A stretch of 64,000 bases of DNA from positions 3,047,501 to 3,111,500 of the forward strand of contig NC_007643.1 in the NCBI RefSeq assembly GCF_000013085.1. The letters run 5' to 3'. Each line of letters begins with the position of its first letter. Position 1 is the stretch's first letter. The position numbers and the translations under genes are program-made. The DNA is from Rhodospirillum rubrum ATCC 11170 (GTDB lineage Bacteria > Pseudomonadota > Alphaproteobacteria > Rhodospirillales > Rhodospirillaceae). Below, piece after piece: positions 34,148 to 42,855 of the stretch. The notes below the pieces were generated by a model that had not been told where the DNA came from, did not search any database, and saw only the letters and a list, made by a program, of their open reading frames with translations.

Positions 34148-34573
34148 TCACGCGGCCGAAGGCGTGGTCAAGGCCAGTTCGGCCAGCAAATGGGCCCCCC
34201 GGGTTCCGCCATCGCCGCGCAGGCGATTGCCCAGAACCGCCCTCATCGTTTCAAGATACAGGGAAAGCCGCGCCAGTTGCCCCGCCGACAAGGGCACCTC
34301 CAGGATTTCAAGATAACGGCACAGATTATTGCCGATCCGGCTCATCAGATCATAGCCGAAGCTGCCGCCCTGGCCCTTGATGTCATGGGAAAGACGAAAA
34401 ATCTCGGGAAGCAGCACGTCGTGGCGATCGGGATCGGCCTCCATCTCGTGGAGGATCGCCGCCATGACCACCAGATCGTCGGCGGCCCCGCGCAGGTATT
34501 CATCGGCCAGCCGCGCGCTCACGGCCTCGATCACCCCGTCGCCGTCGGCGACCGTTTCTTGTCGCGACCCCAT
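34148..34573 (-). CDS. Hpt (histidine phosphotransfer) domain protein
   Basis: A 141-aa cytosolic helical protein. The FRLSHDIKGQGGSFGYDLM segment matches the HPt motif, with the His of SHDIKGQ as the phosphorylated residue and the following G-x-x-x-G turn. Other helices are VVMAAILHEMEADPDRHD and the C-terminal LSLYLETMRAVL. It would relay phosphoryl groups between a hybrid kinase and a response regulator encoded elsewhere. I chose ATG 34573, preceded by GGTGGA. It lies four bases upstream of cobC, an unexpected partner. Confidence 0.72.
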   Translation of the reverse strand: MGSRQETVADGDGVIEAVSARLADEYLRGAADDLVVMAAILHEMEADPDRHDVLLPEIFRLSHDIKGQGGSFGYDLMSRIGNNLCRYLEILEVPLSAGQLARLSLYLETMRAVLGNRLRGDGGTRGAHLLAELALTTPSAA

Positions 34574-34835
34574 GGTCCACCCCCGCTCTCCGGCCCAATT
34601 TCGGGCCAACGCCCCCCAACCGGTAAAACAGTCCGCAAGGGGCAGGGCGCGCGCCCCCCGTCAACACGCGGGAAGCGGTGATGTCCCCTTTGGTCATCCT
34701 ACCGAGAGGGCCGGTCTTTGACCGGACGGACGCTCTCTGTTCCTTGTTATTTGCGTGCGCCGCCGCCAAGGTCAAGCCCTTTGCCGCCCGGCTGGGGCCA
34801 GGGGGCCGCCTTGTCGGCGCAAGGACCCCGCCCTG

Positions 34836-35486
34836 TCAGCGCAAGGGATCGAACAGCACGACGTTCTCGTCGGCAAGCCGGTGCCCGCCCCGGGCGGCGA
34901 ACAGCTCGAGCAAGGCCGGATCGTCGAGTCCCTGGCCGGCTTCCCCGCCCGAGCCGGGAAAGCCCAGAAGCAGACGCCCCCCCGGCACCAGATGGTTCAG
35001 CTTCAGGTCATCGAGAAGGAACCGCCATTCGCGCAGGGTGAACACGCCGCCGTCGGGTTTGCGGTTGAAGGTGATATCAAGGGCCACGACCAGATCGAAA
35101 TACCAGGGAAACTCGGGCAGCACCTTGTTTTCGCGCAGGCGATGGGACACCGGACGCATGCCGATCCATCGGCACAACTCGTCGAGCAGGGGATTGCCCG
35201 GCGGATTGATCGCCTGACAGGAATGGCCGAGCCAGCGGGCGAGCTGCGGGAAATGGCCACCCCAGGTGCCAAGATCCAAGATCGCCCGCGGCGGCGCGTG
35301 ATCCAGGCCAAGCAGGGTGATGATCCGCCAACGCGCACGAAACCAGCGATCGGCATCGCCATAGGCGGCGCCGGGATAGGCCGGCCCATAGAAGCCGACG
35401 ATGCGCTCCAGGGCCTGATAATCCAGGGTCTCGTGGGCATAGGCGATCAGATCATCCAGACCGGGACCGCCGGGATCGAGCGCCAT
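34836..35486 (-). CDS. Class I SAM-dependent methyltransferase-like protein
   Basis: A 216-aa protein with a Rossmann-type motif AILDLGTWGGHFPQLARWLG (about residues 68-87), an unusual aspartate-poor second strand (CQAINPPGN), FDLVVALDITFN and GGRLLLGFPG. The order fits class I methyltransferases that act on small molecules or glycans. AAGGAA precedes the ATG. It is transcribed alone; the 262-base gap to the Hpt gene downstream shows no recognisable feature. The substrate is unknown. Confidence 0.7.
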   Translation of the reverse strand: MALDPGGPGLDDLIAYAHETLDYQALERIVGFYGPAYPGAAYGDADRWFRARWRIITLLGLDHAPPRAILDLGTWGGHFPQLARWLGHSCQAINPPGNPLLDELCRWIGMRPVSHRLRENKVLPEFPWYFDLVVALDITFNRKPDGGVFTLREWRFLLDDLKLNHLVPGGRLLLGFPGSGGEAGQGLDDPALLELFAARGGHRLADENVVLFDPLR

Positions 35487-35682
35487 GGGAATTTCCTTGC
35501 TTCACGAAGAATGAGGATGGAAAGGACGCGATGGGCCCCTCCCTCGGGGACGAAAGACCCGATAAGACCCGACCTTCCCACGAAAGCCAAGCCAGCCGAG
35601 CCGGCCCGTCCATTGAAGGTAGAAGAATGTTCGTTTCTTGTCTCTTTTTTGGCGATTTTCAGGCAGGGCTCTCCATCGTGCT

Positions 35683-35958
35683 CTATAGGCTGGGCTTTTG
35701 GCTGAATCCCGGCTGGTCGGGGGCGGCGACCGGGGTGACCCGCAGATCATCGACCCGGGCGCTGGGCGGGCCGCCGCGACAGGCGATCAGCATCGCCTCG
35801 ACCGCCGCTTCGGGGCCATGGAACAGGGCCTCCACCGTGCCATCGGCCCGGTTCCTCACCCAGCCGGCCAGTCCCAACCCCTTGGCGGTCTCCACCGTCC
35901 ATCCCCGGTACCAGACGCCCTGAACCTTGCCCGAAATGCGGACCAGAAGGGTCTTCAT
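35683..35958 (-). CDS. acyP: Acylphosphatase
   Basis: A 91-aa cytosolic enzyme that hydrolyses acyl phosphates such as carbamoyl or acetyl phosphate. The signature ISGKVQGVWYRGWT holds the phosphate-binding loop and catalytic Arg, and the catalytic Asn is in GWVRNRADGTVEA. Length is normal. It is transcribed alone, divergent from yciB, with starts about 50 bases apart. Confidence 0.94.
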   Translation of the reverse strand: MKTLLVRISGKVQGVWYRGWTVETAKGLGLAGWVRNRADGTVEALFHGPEAAVEAMLIACRGGPPSARVDDLRVTPVAAPDQPGFSQKPSL

Positions 35959-36009
35959 TTTCCAGCCTCCCCTTTTCTTCGCCGGGCGCCGCCGCTATAA
36001 CCCCAAGTC

Positions 36010-36582
36010 ATGAACCAATTCTCCAAACTGGCCCTGGAAGCGGGGCCGCTGATCATCTTCTTCGTCGCCAATGCGACGACGAATCTGATCACCGCCACCG
36101 CGATCTTCGTTGCGGCGACCCTGGCCTCGCTGGCCCTGTCGTGGGCGTTGCTGCGCAAGGTGCCGGTGATGCCGCTGGTCGGCGGCGTGTTCGTCGTCGT
36201 CTTCGGTGGCCTGACGGTGTTTCTTGGCGATGATCTGTTCATCAAGATCAAGCCGACCATCGTCAATCTGCTGTTCGCCGCCATCTTGTTCGTCGGACTG
36301 GCCACCGGCCGCCTGTTCATCAAGCTGGTGCTCGAAAGCGCCCTGGCGATGTCCGAAGCCGGCTGGCGGGCGCTGACCTGGCGCTGGGCGATCTTTTTCG
36401 TCGTTCTGGCGATCATCAATGAAGCGGTCTGGCGGAACTTCAGTTCCGATACCTGGGTCGCTTTCAAGGTCTGGGGCATGATGCCTTTGACCATCGTCTT
36501 CAGCGCCGCCCAGATCCCTTTGCTGCTGCGCCACCAACTTCCCGCTCCGCCGGCCGGCCCCGAGGGCGACGGCCGGGCCTGA
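36010..36582 (+). CDS. yciB: Inner membrane protein YciB / intracellular septation protein A
   Basis: A 190-aa membrane protein of the YciB/IspZ family with five or six helices. Family motifs are LALEAGPLIIFFVAN at the start, FGGLTVFLGDDLFIKIKPT in the middle and NEAVWRNFSSDTWVAFKVW near the C-terminus. It is linked to septation and cell-envelope synthesis in E. coli and Shigella. It is divergent from acyP and converges on the ATP12 gene 25 bases away. Confidence 0.93.
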   Translation: MNQFSKLALEAGPLIIFFVANATTNLITATAIFVAATLASLALSWALLRKVPVMPLVGGVFVVVFGGLTVFLGDDLFIKIKPTIVNLLFAAILFVGLATGRLFIKLVLESALAMSEAGWRALTWRWAIFFVVLAIINEAVWRNFSSDTWVAFKVWGMMPLTIVFSAAQIPLLLRHQLPAPPAGPEGDGRA

Positions 36583-36606
36583 CCGGGGAAAGCCGCCAAG
36601 CGCGCC

Positions 36607-37380
36607 TCACCCGCGATCAAGCAGGACCAGAAACCGCCCGACCGCCAGAATCTCGTCGCGCAGATGGTCGCGCCGCGCCACGGCCTCGGCGTCCTCGCCC
36701 CATTGTTCCATTTGATAACTGTCATCAAGGAACGCCAGGGTGAAGGCCTCTTCGGCGCTGATCCGGCCTTCGATCAGGGCCAGGGCCAGCACCAACGATC
36801 CGCAGGCCGCCGTCGCCGCCTGGACGGCCGTCAACGTCCAGTCGTCATAGGCCCTGACCAGCCGCCCCAGGGCCTCCAGCGCCGTCTCGGGCTGGTCGAT
36901 GGGCATCAGGCCACTGGTCACCACCAAATCCGCCCCCGCATGGGCGGCCAGCCAGTCGAGGGCGGGCTGCCAGGCCCGGTGCTGGCGCTCGACCAGCTCC
37001 CGTGGCCGCTCGGCCCGATAACACAGCAGATCCGACCCGCCATAGCGCAGCAGATCCTCCTCAAGCGCCGGCCGGGCGGCGGCCATGCGATCGATCGCCG
37101 TATTGGCAAGTTGGGTCAGCGGCATCGAATCGGGTTCGATGGTCTCTCCCTGCCCCGCCCATTCGCCAGCCATCGCCTCGGCCAAGCCTTTCGTCGGCAC
37201 CACCAGCGGGCGTTTGCCCGGGGTGTGGACCGCCTTGCCATCAAGCAACAGGGTAAAGCCGCCCTCGGCCGCCCCGACCGTCGCGGTGGTATAGAACCTT
37301 CTGCGCAGTTGCGCCGACAGCGGCTTGTCGATCTCCCTGGCGGGAACGGCCATCGGGGCCTTGGGGGGGCTTGTCGCCAT
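36607..37380 (-). CDS. ATP12-family F1-ATPase assembly chaperone
   Basis: A 257-aa homologue of mitochondrial ATP12, which assists assembly of the alpha subunit into F1-ATPase. Conserved parts are RRRFYTTATV, the LLDGKAVHTPGKRPLVVPT stretch, AGEWAGQGETIEPDSMPLTQ, LANTAIDRM and the DLLCYRAERPREL motif. This family is largely confined to alphaproteobacteria and mitochondria. Start at ATG 37380 with GGAGAG upstream. An intrinsic terminator ends only 30 bases before this start, leaving little room for a separate promoter. Confidence 0.92.
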   Translation of the reverse strand: MATSPPKAPMAVPAREIDKPLSAQLRRRFYTTATVGAAEGGFTLLLDGKAVHTPGKRPLVVPTKGLAEAMAGEWAGQGETIEPDSMPLTQLANTAIDRMAAARPALEEDLLRYGGSDLLCYRAERPRELVERQHRAWQPALDWLAAHAGADLVVTSGLMPIDQPETALEALGRLVRAYDDWTLTAVQAATAACGSLVLALALIEGRISAEEAFTLAFLDDSYQMEQWGEDAEAVARRDHLRDEILAVGRFLVLLDRG

Positions 37381-37409
37381 CGGTACTCTCCGAGACATCG
37401 TGGTCAGGA

Positions 37410-37453
37410 TAAAAAAGGGCCGGCATCCGTGGCGCGGCGGCGACGGATGCCGG
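37410..37453 (-). terminator. Strong intrinsic terminator between asmA-like gene and ATP12
   Basis: CCGGCATCCGT (37420-37430) and ACGGATGCCGG (37443-37453) form a perfect 11-bp stem. Read on the minus strand it is followed by CCCTTTTTTATCC. It should end the rarA-rluC-HAD-AsmA transcript, and any ATP12 transcription from that operon must read through it. Confidence 0.88.
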
Positions 37454-37477
37454 GTATAAGGTCTTGCCCGCAGGCGG

Positions 37478-39691
37478 TTACTGCCTCTTGAACAATCCGT
37501 CCAGCGTGTTCTTCAGGGTTTCCGCTGGCTGGGTCGTGCCCTCCCCGCTCTCCCCCTTGCCGATCACCGAGTCAAGCACGCCGCGCAGGGCTTCGGCCGG
37601 CGTGCCGGGCGTCGCCTGGGAGGCCGCCTTGGGCGGAGCCTTCTGGCCGAGAGCGGTCAGGCAGGGCGCCGGGTCGTCCTCCTCGACGCCAAGCAGGCTG
37701 CCGGCGATCTGACCGAGGGCCACCGATCCGCCCATGGTCGCCGCCGCCGCCCCCAACGAAGCCGCCGTCCCCACCGCCTGGGTCAGGGCCTGGGCGACAT
37801 CGACATCGACATAGGGCTTGGCGAAGGTTCCGCTGACCCGGAAAAGCTGGGTGATCCGGCCCAGGCCGGTTTCCAAGCCAACCCCGTCCCGGGGACGGGG
37901 ACGCACCCCGACATCCAGGGTTTCCGGGCCAAGGGCGACGCTGCCGGTGCTCGCCACCGTCATGCGGTCGGTTTCCAGCGCCAAGTGGCGATCCCAGGTT
38001 AGGACCCCGGCCTTGACTGGAACATTGAACACGGCGCAGCGCAGGCCGGTGGTCGATTGCTTGGCGGCGAAGGGGTTGATCAGGCCGTTGACCTGACTGA
38101 GCACGTCGCCGCCGATCAGATCGACCAGGGCGTTGTTGATCCTGCCCGGACCGACATCAAGCAGGATCGTTCCGTTCAGCCTTTGGGCGATGGCATGGGG
38201 CGAGGCGCCGCTTCCCGCCAAATCGACCGACAGCCGCAAGGGCGCCTCTTCCACCAGATCCGACTTGCCAAGGTCGCGGGCCAGGGCGCCAAGAACGATG
38301 CGCTCGCCTTTCAGGCTCAGGGCCAGGGAGGGCGCCGCCCCCGCCGCATCCAGGCTGACCACCCCGGCAAGGACGCCGCCGCCCAGGGCGGTCGAGAAAT
38401 CGGCCGGACCGATCTTGCCGGGCGCCACCCGGGCCCTCAGGGCCACCTTGTCAAGCACGATGCCATTGGGCAACACCAGCTTGTCGATGGTGATCGGCAC
38501 ATCGGCGCGCAACGGCAGCCCGACCAGGGCCGACACATCGATCGGCGTATCGGGAATGACCGTGGCGGCCCGCCCCGAAGAAGTCCCCGGGGCGCCCGCC
38601 CCGCCGCCACCGCCCGACAGGGCCGGGCGCTTGGGCAAAAGCTCGGCCAGATCAAGCAACGGCGCAGCAAGAACGCCGGTCACCGCCAGCGGCTTGGCCG
38701 CCGGATCGATGCGCAGCGCCCCGCTCACGGAACTCGCCCCCAGGCGCAGGGCCAGATCGCCCAGGCGATAGGCCGCGCCGTCCTGGGTGATCCGCGTCGA
38801 CAGATCAAGGGGCAGCGCGGCCACGCTATTGCCGGCCAGATCGCTGAGATCGGCCGCCCTGGCCACCACCGCCAGATCCAGGCCCTTGCCCTTGAGCGGC
38901 TCGGCGACGCTCCCCTTCACCGTACCGCTCAGACCATCGGTCTCGAAGGCCAGATCAACGGCCATCGGCTGTCCGGCCAGGATGGTATCGATCGCCCCCA
39001 GCTTACCCGAGAGCCCCAGCAGGCGCGCGCCCAAGGCCCCTTGCAGATCGACATCAAGGGGTTGACCAGCGCCTTCGGAAAGCAGGGTCAGGGATTTCAG
39101 GGTCAGGGTCGTTGGCGGGCCACCGGCCTTGCCGTCCTTATAGGTCAGCAGGGCGTCGGTGATCGTCACGGAGCGGATATCAAACGACACCGGGGCCGCC
39201 GCCGTCGATTGGGCCGCGGCCGGATCGGGCGTCGGTTCGGGCGTCGGTTCGGATTTGGACGCGGCGGGCGGCGTCTGCGCCGCCGGCTTGGCCGCCGGGG
39301 TTAGGGCCCAGTTGCCCTGGCCCGCCGCATTGGTCGCCAGAAGAATGCGCGGCGCGTCAAGCTCCAGGCTATCGATGCTAACGATCCCCGAAAGCAGCGG
39401 CACCACCGCGATCTTGGCTTCCAGGCGATCGACGGCGACCATCGGCTCGCTGCCCGCCCAGGCGGCATTGCCCAGGGTCACGCCTTCGACGGCGATCGTC
39501 GGCGTCAGGCTGAGCGCCAGCCCGATGTCGCCGGCGATGGTCACTTCGCGCCCGGTCAACCGGCCAAGCTCGGCGGCAAGGCGCCCCTTATAGGCATTGA
39601 GATCGAAGGTCGCGACCAGCACCACCACCGCCACGACAAGCACGACGGCCAAGCCGAACACGACCTTCAGGATTGTTCCACCCCTCACCAT
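37478..39691 (-). CDS. AsmA-family inner-membrane-anchored protein
   Basis: A 737-aa protein with one N-terminal membrane helix (about residues 8-27). A long periplasmic beta-rich region begins with the AsmA signature FDLNAYKGRLAAELGRLTGREVTIAG across residues 29-54 and ends with the typical C-terminal block around DLIGGDVLSQVNGLINPF. A low-complexity proline/threonine/glutamate linker (PEPTPDP) lies near residue 150, encoded by small 12-base repeats. AsmA/TamB relatives act in outer-membrane biogenesis or lipid transfer. It follows the HAD gene by 14 bases and closes the operon before the terminator. Confidence 0.86.
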   Translation of the reverse strand: MVRGGTILKVVFGLAVVLVVAVVVLVATFDLNAYKGRLAAELGRLTGREVTIAGDIGLALSLTPTIAVEGVTLGNAAWAGSEPMVAVDRLEAKIAVVPLLSGIVSIDSLELDAPRILLATNAAGQGNWALTPAAKPAAQTPPAASKSEPTPEPTPDPAAAQSTAAAPVSFDIRSVTITDALLTYKDGKAGGPPTTLTLKSLTLLSEGAGQPLDVDLQGALGARLLGLSGKLGAIDTILAGQPMAVDLAFETDGLSGTVKGSVAEPLKGKGLDLAVVARAADLSDLAGNSVAALPLDLSTRITQDGAAYRLGDLALRLGASSVSGALRIDPAAKPLAVTGVLAAPLLDLAELLPKRPALSGGGGGAGAPGTSSGRAATVIPDTPIDVSALVGLPLRADVPITIDKLVLPNGIVLDKVALRARVAPGKIGPADFSTALGGGVLAGVVSLDAAGAAPSLALSLKGERIVLGALARDLGKSDLVEEAPLRLSVDLAGSGASPHAIAQRLNGTILLDVGPGRINNALVDLIGGDVLSQVNGLINPFAAKQSTTGLRCAVFNVPVKAGVLTWDRHLALETDRMTVASTGSVALGPETLDVGVRPRPRDGVGLETGLGRITQLFRVSGTFAKPYVDVDVAQALTQAVGTAASLGAAAATMGGSVALGQIAGSLLGVEEDDPAPCLTALGQKAPPKAASQATPGTPAEALRGVLDSVIGKGESGEGTTQPAETLKNTLDGLFKRQ

Positions 39692-39704
39692 GGATACTCC
39701 TTGT

Positions 39705-40415
39705 TCAGGAGGCCGCGGGCAGGGTCGCTCCTTCCCAACAGGTGTCGAGCGCCGCCGCGACCTGACCGAACTCCTGAACGATCAGGGTCGCCCCCGCCGC
39801 CCGGAGATCGGCTTGCGCATGGTAGCCCCAGGCCACGCCCACCGCGTGGATACCGGCCCGAACCGCCATTTCCACATCATATGTGGTATCGCCGACCATC
39901 GCGGTCGACCCCGCATCACAGCCCAGCGTCGCAAGAATATCGTTCAGCATCCAGGGATCAGGCTTGCCCGGCCCGTCATCGGCGGTGCGCACGGCGTCGA
40001 ACAGCCCTTCCAGGCCATGGCGTTCTAGAAACACATCGACGCCGCGACGCGACTTGCCCGTCGCCAAAGCCAGCACCACGCCGCGCGCCGCCAAATCGCG
40101 CACGGCCTCGGCCGCCCCGGGGAAAAGCTGCTCGGTATAGGCCGGTCCCATGCGCCGGGTGACGAAAGCCTGCTTATAGGATTGGGCCACGACGGCGACC
40201 TGATCGGGCGGGGCCTCGGGCAGAACCCGGGCCACCGCTTCGACCAGCGACAAACCGATGATGGCGCGCACCGCCGCCGGATCGGGATCGGCCAGCCCAT
40301 GGGCGCGGAAGGCGTCGGTCATGGCGCCGACGATATTGTGCTGACTATCGGCCAGCGTCCCGTCGACATCGAAAATCGCCAGCCGCAGCGGCGGCGCGGA
40401 AAGAATCGCGGTCAT
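39705..40415 (-). CDS. HAD phosphatase, phosphoglycolate phosphatase-like
   Basis: A 236-aa haloacid-dehalogenase-type phosphatase. Motif I is LAIFDVDGTLADSQ (nucleophile Asp17), motif II LALATGKSRRG, motif III in GPGKPDPWML and motif IV VGDTTYDVEMAVRAG. A helical cap lies between motifs I and II. Such proteins hydrolyse phosphoglycolate, other sugar phosphates or metabolite-damage products. It starts three bases after the rluC stop; an rluC-HAD-ATP12 order is common in alphaproteobacteria, here interrupted by the AsmA gene. Confidence 0.87.
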   Translation of the reverse strand: MTAILSAPPLRLAIFDVDGTLADSQHNIVGAMTDAFRAHGLADPDPAAVRAIIGLSLVEAVARVLPEAPPDQVAVVAQSYKQAFVTRRMGPAYTEQLFPGAAEAVRDLAARGVVLALATGKSRRGVDVFLERHGLEGLFDAVRTADDGPGKPDPWMLNDILATLGCDAGSTAMVGDTTYDVEMAVRAGIHAVGVAWGYHAQADLRAAGATLIVQEFGQVAAALDTCWEGATLPAAS

Positions 40416-40418
40416 TGT

Positions 40419-41411
40419 TTAGTCCACATCCCAGCCTTCAAACGGATTGGGGGCGTCCGACAGGGCGAAGCCCAGGGTCTTCAGCGACTCGACGAAATGC
40501 GGCGGCGGCGGCGCGATGATTTCCAAAACGCCCCCCGCCGGATGGGGCAGCGCCAGGGCGCGGGCGTGCAGATGCATGCGCTTGGGCAGTTCGGTGCCTT
40601 CCAGGAAAGCCCCGGGGCCGCCGTATTTGCCATCGCCCAGGATCGGCGTGCCCATTTCCAGGCAGTGGACGCGCAGCTGGTGGGTGCGACCGGTGCGCGG
40701 GTGCAGTTCGACCCAGGCGCAGGCCTTGGCCGCCTGATCGACCACCCGGAAGTCGGTTACGGCGCGCTTGCCCTCTTCCTCGTTGATCTCCATGCGCTCG
40801 CCGCGCCCGCCGGCGACCTTGGCCAGGGCGCCCTTGATCGTGCCCTGAAGCATCGGCGGCCGACCGACGACGATCGCCCAATACACCTTCAGCGCCTCGC
40901 GCGAGCGAAAGGCCGAGGTCAGGGCGCGGGCGGCGGCCTGGGTGCGGGCCAGCACCAGAACGCCGCTGGTATCCTTGTCCAGGCGATGGACAAGGCGCGG
41001 CGTTTCGCCGCCATCGGCCAGGGATTCGAGCATGCCATCAAGATGATGGGGGGTGCCGGTGCCGCCCTGGACCGCCAGCCCGGCTTCCTTGTTGATGACG
41101 ATCAGATGGGCGTCTTCGTGCAAGATCGCCCGGCGCAGGGCGCGGATCTCGCCCTCGGCCGCCGGCCGGGGAACGGCGTGGCCCGACGATGACGGCGACG
41201 GCGCCTCGTCGCCAAGCGGCGGCACCCGCACCTGCTGGCCCGCCTCCAGGCGTTCGCCGCTTTTCACCCGCTTGCCGTCCACCCGGATCTGACCGGTACG
41301 CAACAGCTTTTCCAACCGGCCATGGGTCAGGGCCGGATAGCGCCGCTTGAACCAGCGATCCAGCCGGCTTCCGTCCTCGTCTTGGGTGACGGCGACCGTC
41401 TCCACGCTCAT
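40419..41411 (-). CDS. rluC: 23S rRNA pseudouridine synthase RluC-like
   Basis: A 330-aa pseudouridine synthase of the RluA family. An S4 RNA-binding domain lies at about residues 14-70 (LDRWFKRRYPALTHGRLEKL). The catalytic domain has the RLDKDTSGVLVLARTQ motif with the nucleophilic Asp, then LHPRTGRTHQLRVH and a final LHLHARAL block. In E. coli RluC modifies 23S rRNA positions 955, 2504 and 2580; the exact sites here are inferred. It lies downstream of rarA, separated by a duplicated 29-bp unit, and is tightly followed by the HAD gene. Confidence 0.9.
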   Translation of the reverse strand: MSVETVAVTQDEDGSRLDRWFKRRYPALTHGRLEKLLRTGQIRVDGKRVKSGERLEAGQQVRVPPLGDEAPSPSSSGHAVPRPAAEGEIRALRRAILHEDAHLIVINKEAGLAVQGGTGTPHHLDGMLESLADGGETPRLVHRLDKDTSGVLVLARTQAAARALTSAFRSREALKVYWAIVVGRPPMLQGTIKGALAKVAGGRGERMEINEEEGKRAVTDFRVVDQAAKACAWVELHPRTGRTHQLRVHCLEMGTPILGDGKYGGPGAFLEGTELPKRMHLHARALALPHPAGGVLEIIAPPPPHFVESLKTLGFALSDAPNPFEGWDVD

Positions 41412-41424
41412 GGTGCTTCTCCGT

Positions 41425-41482
41425 CTCTTCCGCCACAGGCGGGATTAGCTTTGCTCTTCCGCCACAGGCGGAATTAGCTTTG
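41425..41482. repeat. Tandem 29-bp duplication spanning the rarA stop codon
   Basis: Two copies (41425-41453 and 41454-41482) differ at one base. Each contains the dyad CCGCC-ACA-GGCGG and the sequence ATTAGCTTTG. The rarA TAA stop (complement at 41474-41476) is in the second copy, and the first copy carries the same TAA again. It looks like a slippage or duplication event at the 3' end of rarA that left the reading frame intact. Confidence 0.92.
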
Positions 41483-42793
41483 ATCGTCGTCCCCGGGCTC
41501 GGCGGCGCGGCGCTCACGGCGCAATTTATCCCACCACGCCAGACGTTTGCGCACTTCGCGCTCGAAACCGCGTTCGGGGGGATTGTAGAAGCGCTGACGC
41601 GCCATGCCGTCTGGAAAATAGTTCTGGCCGCTAAAGCCATCCGGGGCGTCATGGTCGTAAGCGTATCCTTGGGAATAGCCAAGCTCTTTCATCATCTTGG
41701 TCGGGGCGTTCAGGATATGCAGGGGCGGCATCAGCGATCCGGTCTGCTTGGCCGCCCGCATCGCCGCGCCATAGGCCTTATAGGCGGCGTTGGATTTGGG
41801 CGCCGTGCCCAGATAGATCACCAGATTGGCCAGGGCCAGTTCGCCCTCGGGCGAGCCCAGGCGTTCATAGGTGTCCCAGGCCGCCACGGCGTGGCGCAGG
41901 GCGTCGGGATCGGCCAGACCGATATCCTCGACGGCGAAGCGGGTCAGCCGGCGCAGCAGATACAGCGGATCCTCGCCGCCGGCCAGCATCCGCCCCATCC
42001 AATAGAGCGCCGCGTCGGTATCCGACCCGCGCAGCGCCTTGTGCAGGGCGCTGATCAGGTTGTAATGGCCCTCGCGGTCCTTGTCGTATTGCGGCGCCCG
42101 GCGCTGAACGACGCGGGCCAGACCGGCGGCGTCAAGCAGCGGCTCGGCCGGCAGGGCGATCAGTTCCTCGGCAAGATTAAGCAGATAGCGCCCGTCGCCA
42201 TCGGCCAGGGCGCGCAGGGTCTCGCGGCCCTCGGCGCTCAACGGCAGGCTGCGGCCGCATTCGGCCTCGGCGCGGGCGATCAGGGTTTCCAGGGCCGCAT
42301 CGTCCAGCCGACGCAGCACCAGCACCTGACAGCGCGACAACAAGGCGGCGTTCAGTTCGAAGGACGGGTTCTCGGTGGTCGCGCCGACCAGCACCACCGT
42401 ACCGTCCTCGACATAGGGCAGGAAGCCATCCTGCTGGGCGCGGTTGAAGCGATGGATCTCGTCGATGAACAGCAAGGTGCCGCGCCCCACCGTCCGCCGC
42501 TCACGCGCGGCGGTGAAGATCTTGCGCAGATCGGCGACCCCGGCGAAGACCGCCGACAGCGGTTCGAAATGAAGATCGGTGCTATCGGCGAGCAGGCGGG
42601 CGATGGTGGTCTTGCCACAGCCCGGCGGTCCCCACAGCACGACCGAGGCCAACCGATGCGCCGCCGTCATCCGCCCCAGCGGTCCGTCCGGCCCGACCAG
42701 ATGATCTTGTCCGACCACCTCGGCAAGCTGGCGGGGACGCAGGCGGTCGGCCAAAGGCCGGGGGGCGGCCTCGTCGAACAATCCCTTGGTCAT
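41474..42793 (-). CDS. rarA: Replication-associated recombination protein A (MgsA/WRNIP1-like AAA ATPase)
   Basis: A 439-aa AAA+ ATPase acting at stalled or collapsed replication forks with SSB and RecA. Family start RPLADRLRPRQLAEVVGQDH, Walker A WGPPGCGKTT (about 54-63), Walker B LLFIDEIHRFN, sensor VLVGATTENPSFEL and the C-terminal tetramerisation region with LIYLGTAPKSNAAYKAYG and YDHDAPDGFSGQNYFPDGM are all present. It starts 62 bases after the diguanylate cyclase stop and is probably first in an operon with rluC, the HAD gene and the AsmA gene. Confidence 0.94.
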   Translation of the reverse strand: MTKGLFDEAAPRPLADRLRPRQLAEVVGQDHLVGPDGPLGRMTAAHRLASVVLWGPPGCGKTTIARLLADSTDLHFEPLSAVFAGVADLRKIFTAARERRTVGRGTLLFIDEIHRFNRAQQDGFLPYVEDGTVVLVGATTENPSFELNAALLSRCQVLVLRRLDDAALETLIARAEAECGRSLPLSAEGRETLRALADGDGRYLLNLAEELIALPAEPLLDAAGLARVVQRRAPQYDKDREGHYNLISALHKALRGSDTDAALYWMGRMLAGGEDPLYLLRRLTRFAVEDIGLADPDALRHAVAAWDTYERLGSPEGELALANLVIYLGTAPKSNAAYKAYGAAMRAAKQTGSLMPPLHILNAPTKMMKELGYSQGYAYDHDAPDGFSGQNYFPDGMARQRFYNPPERGFEREVRKRLAWWDKLRRERRAAEPGDDDQS

Positions 42794-42855
42794 CCCTTTA
42801 AACCCTTCCGCCCGGCTGCCTCAAGGGCGCAGCAAACCCCGCCCGGCCGCCGAGA

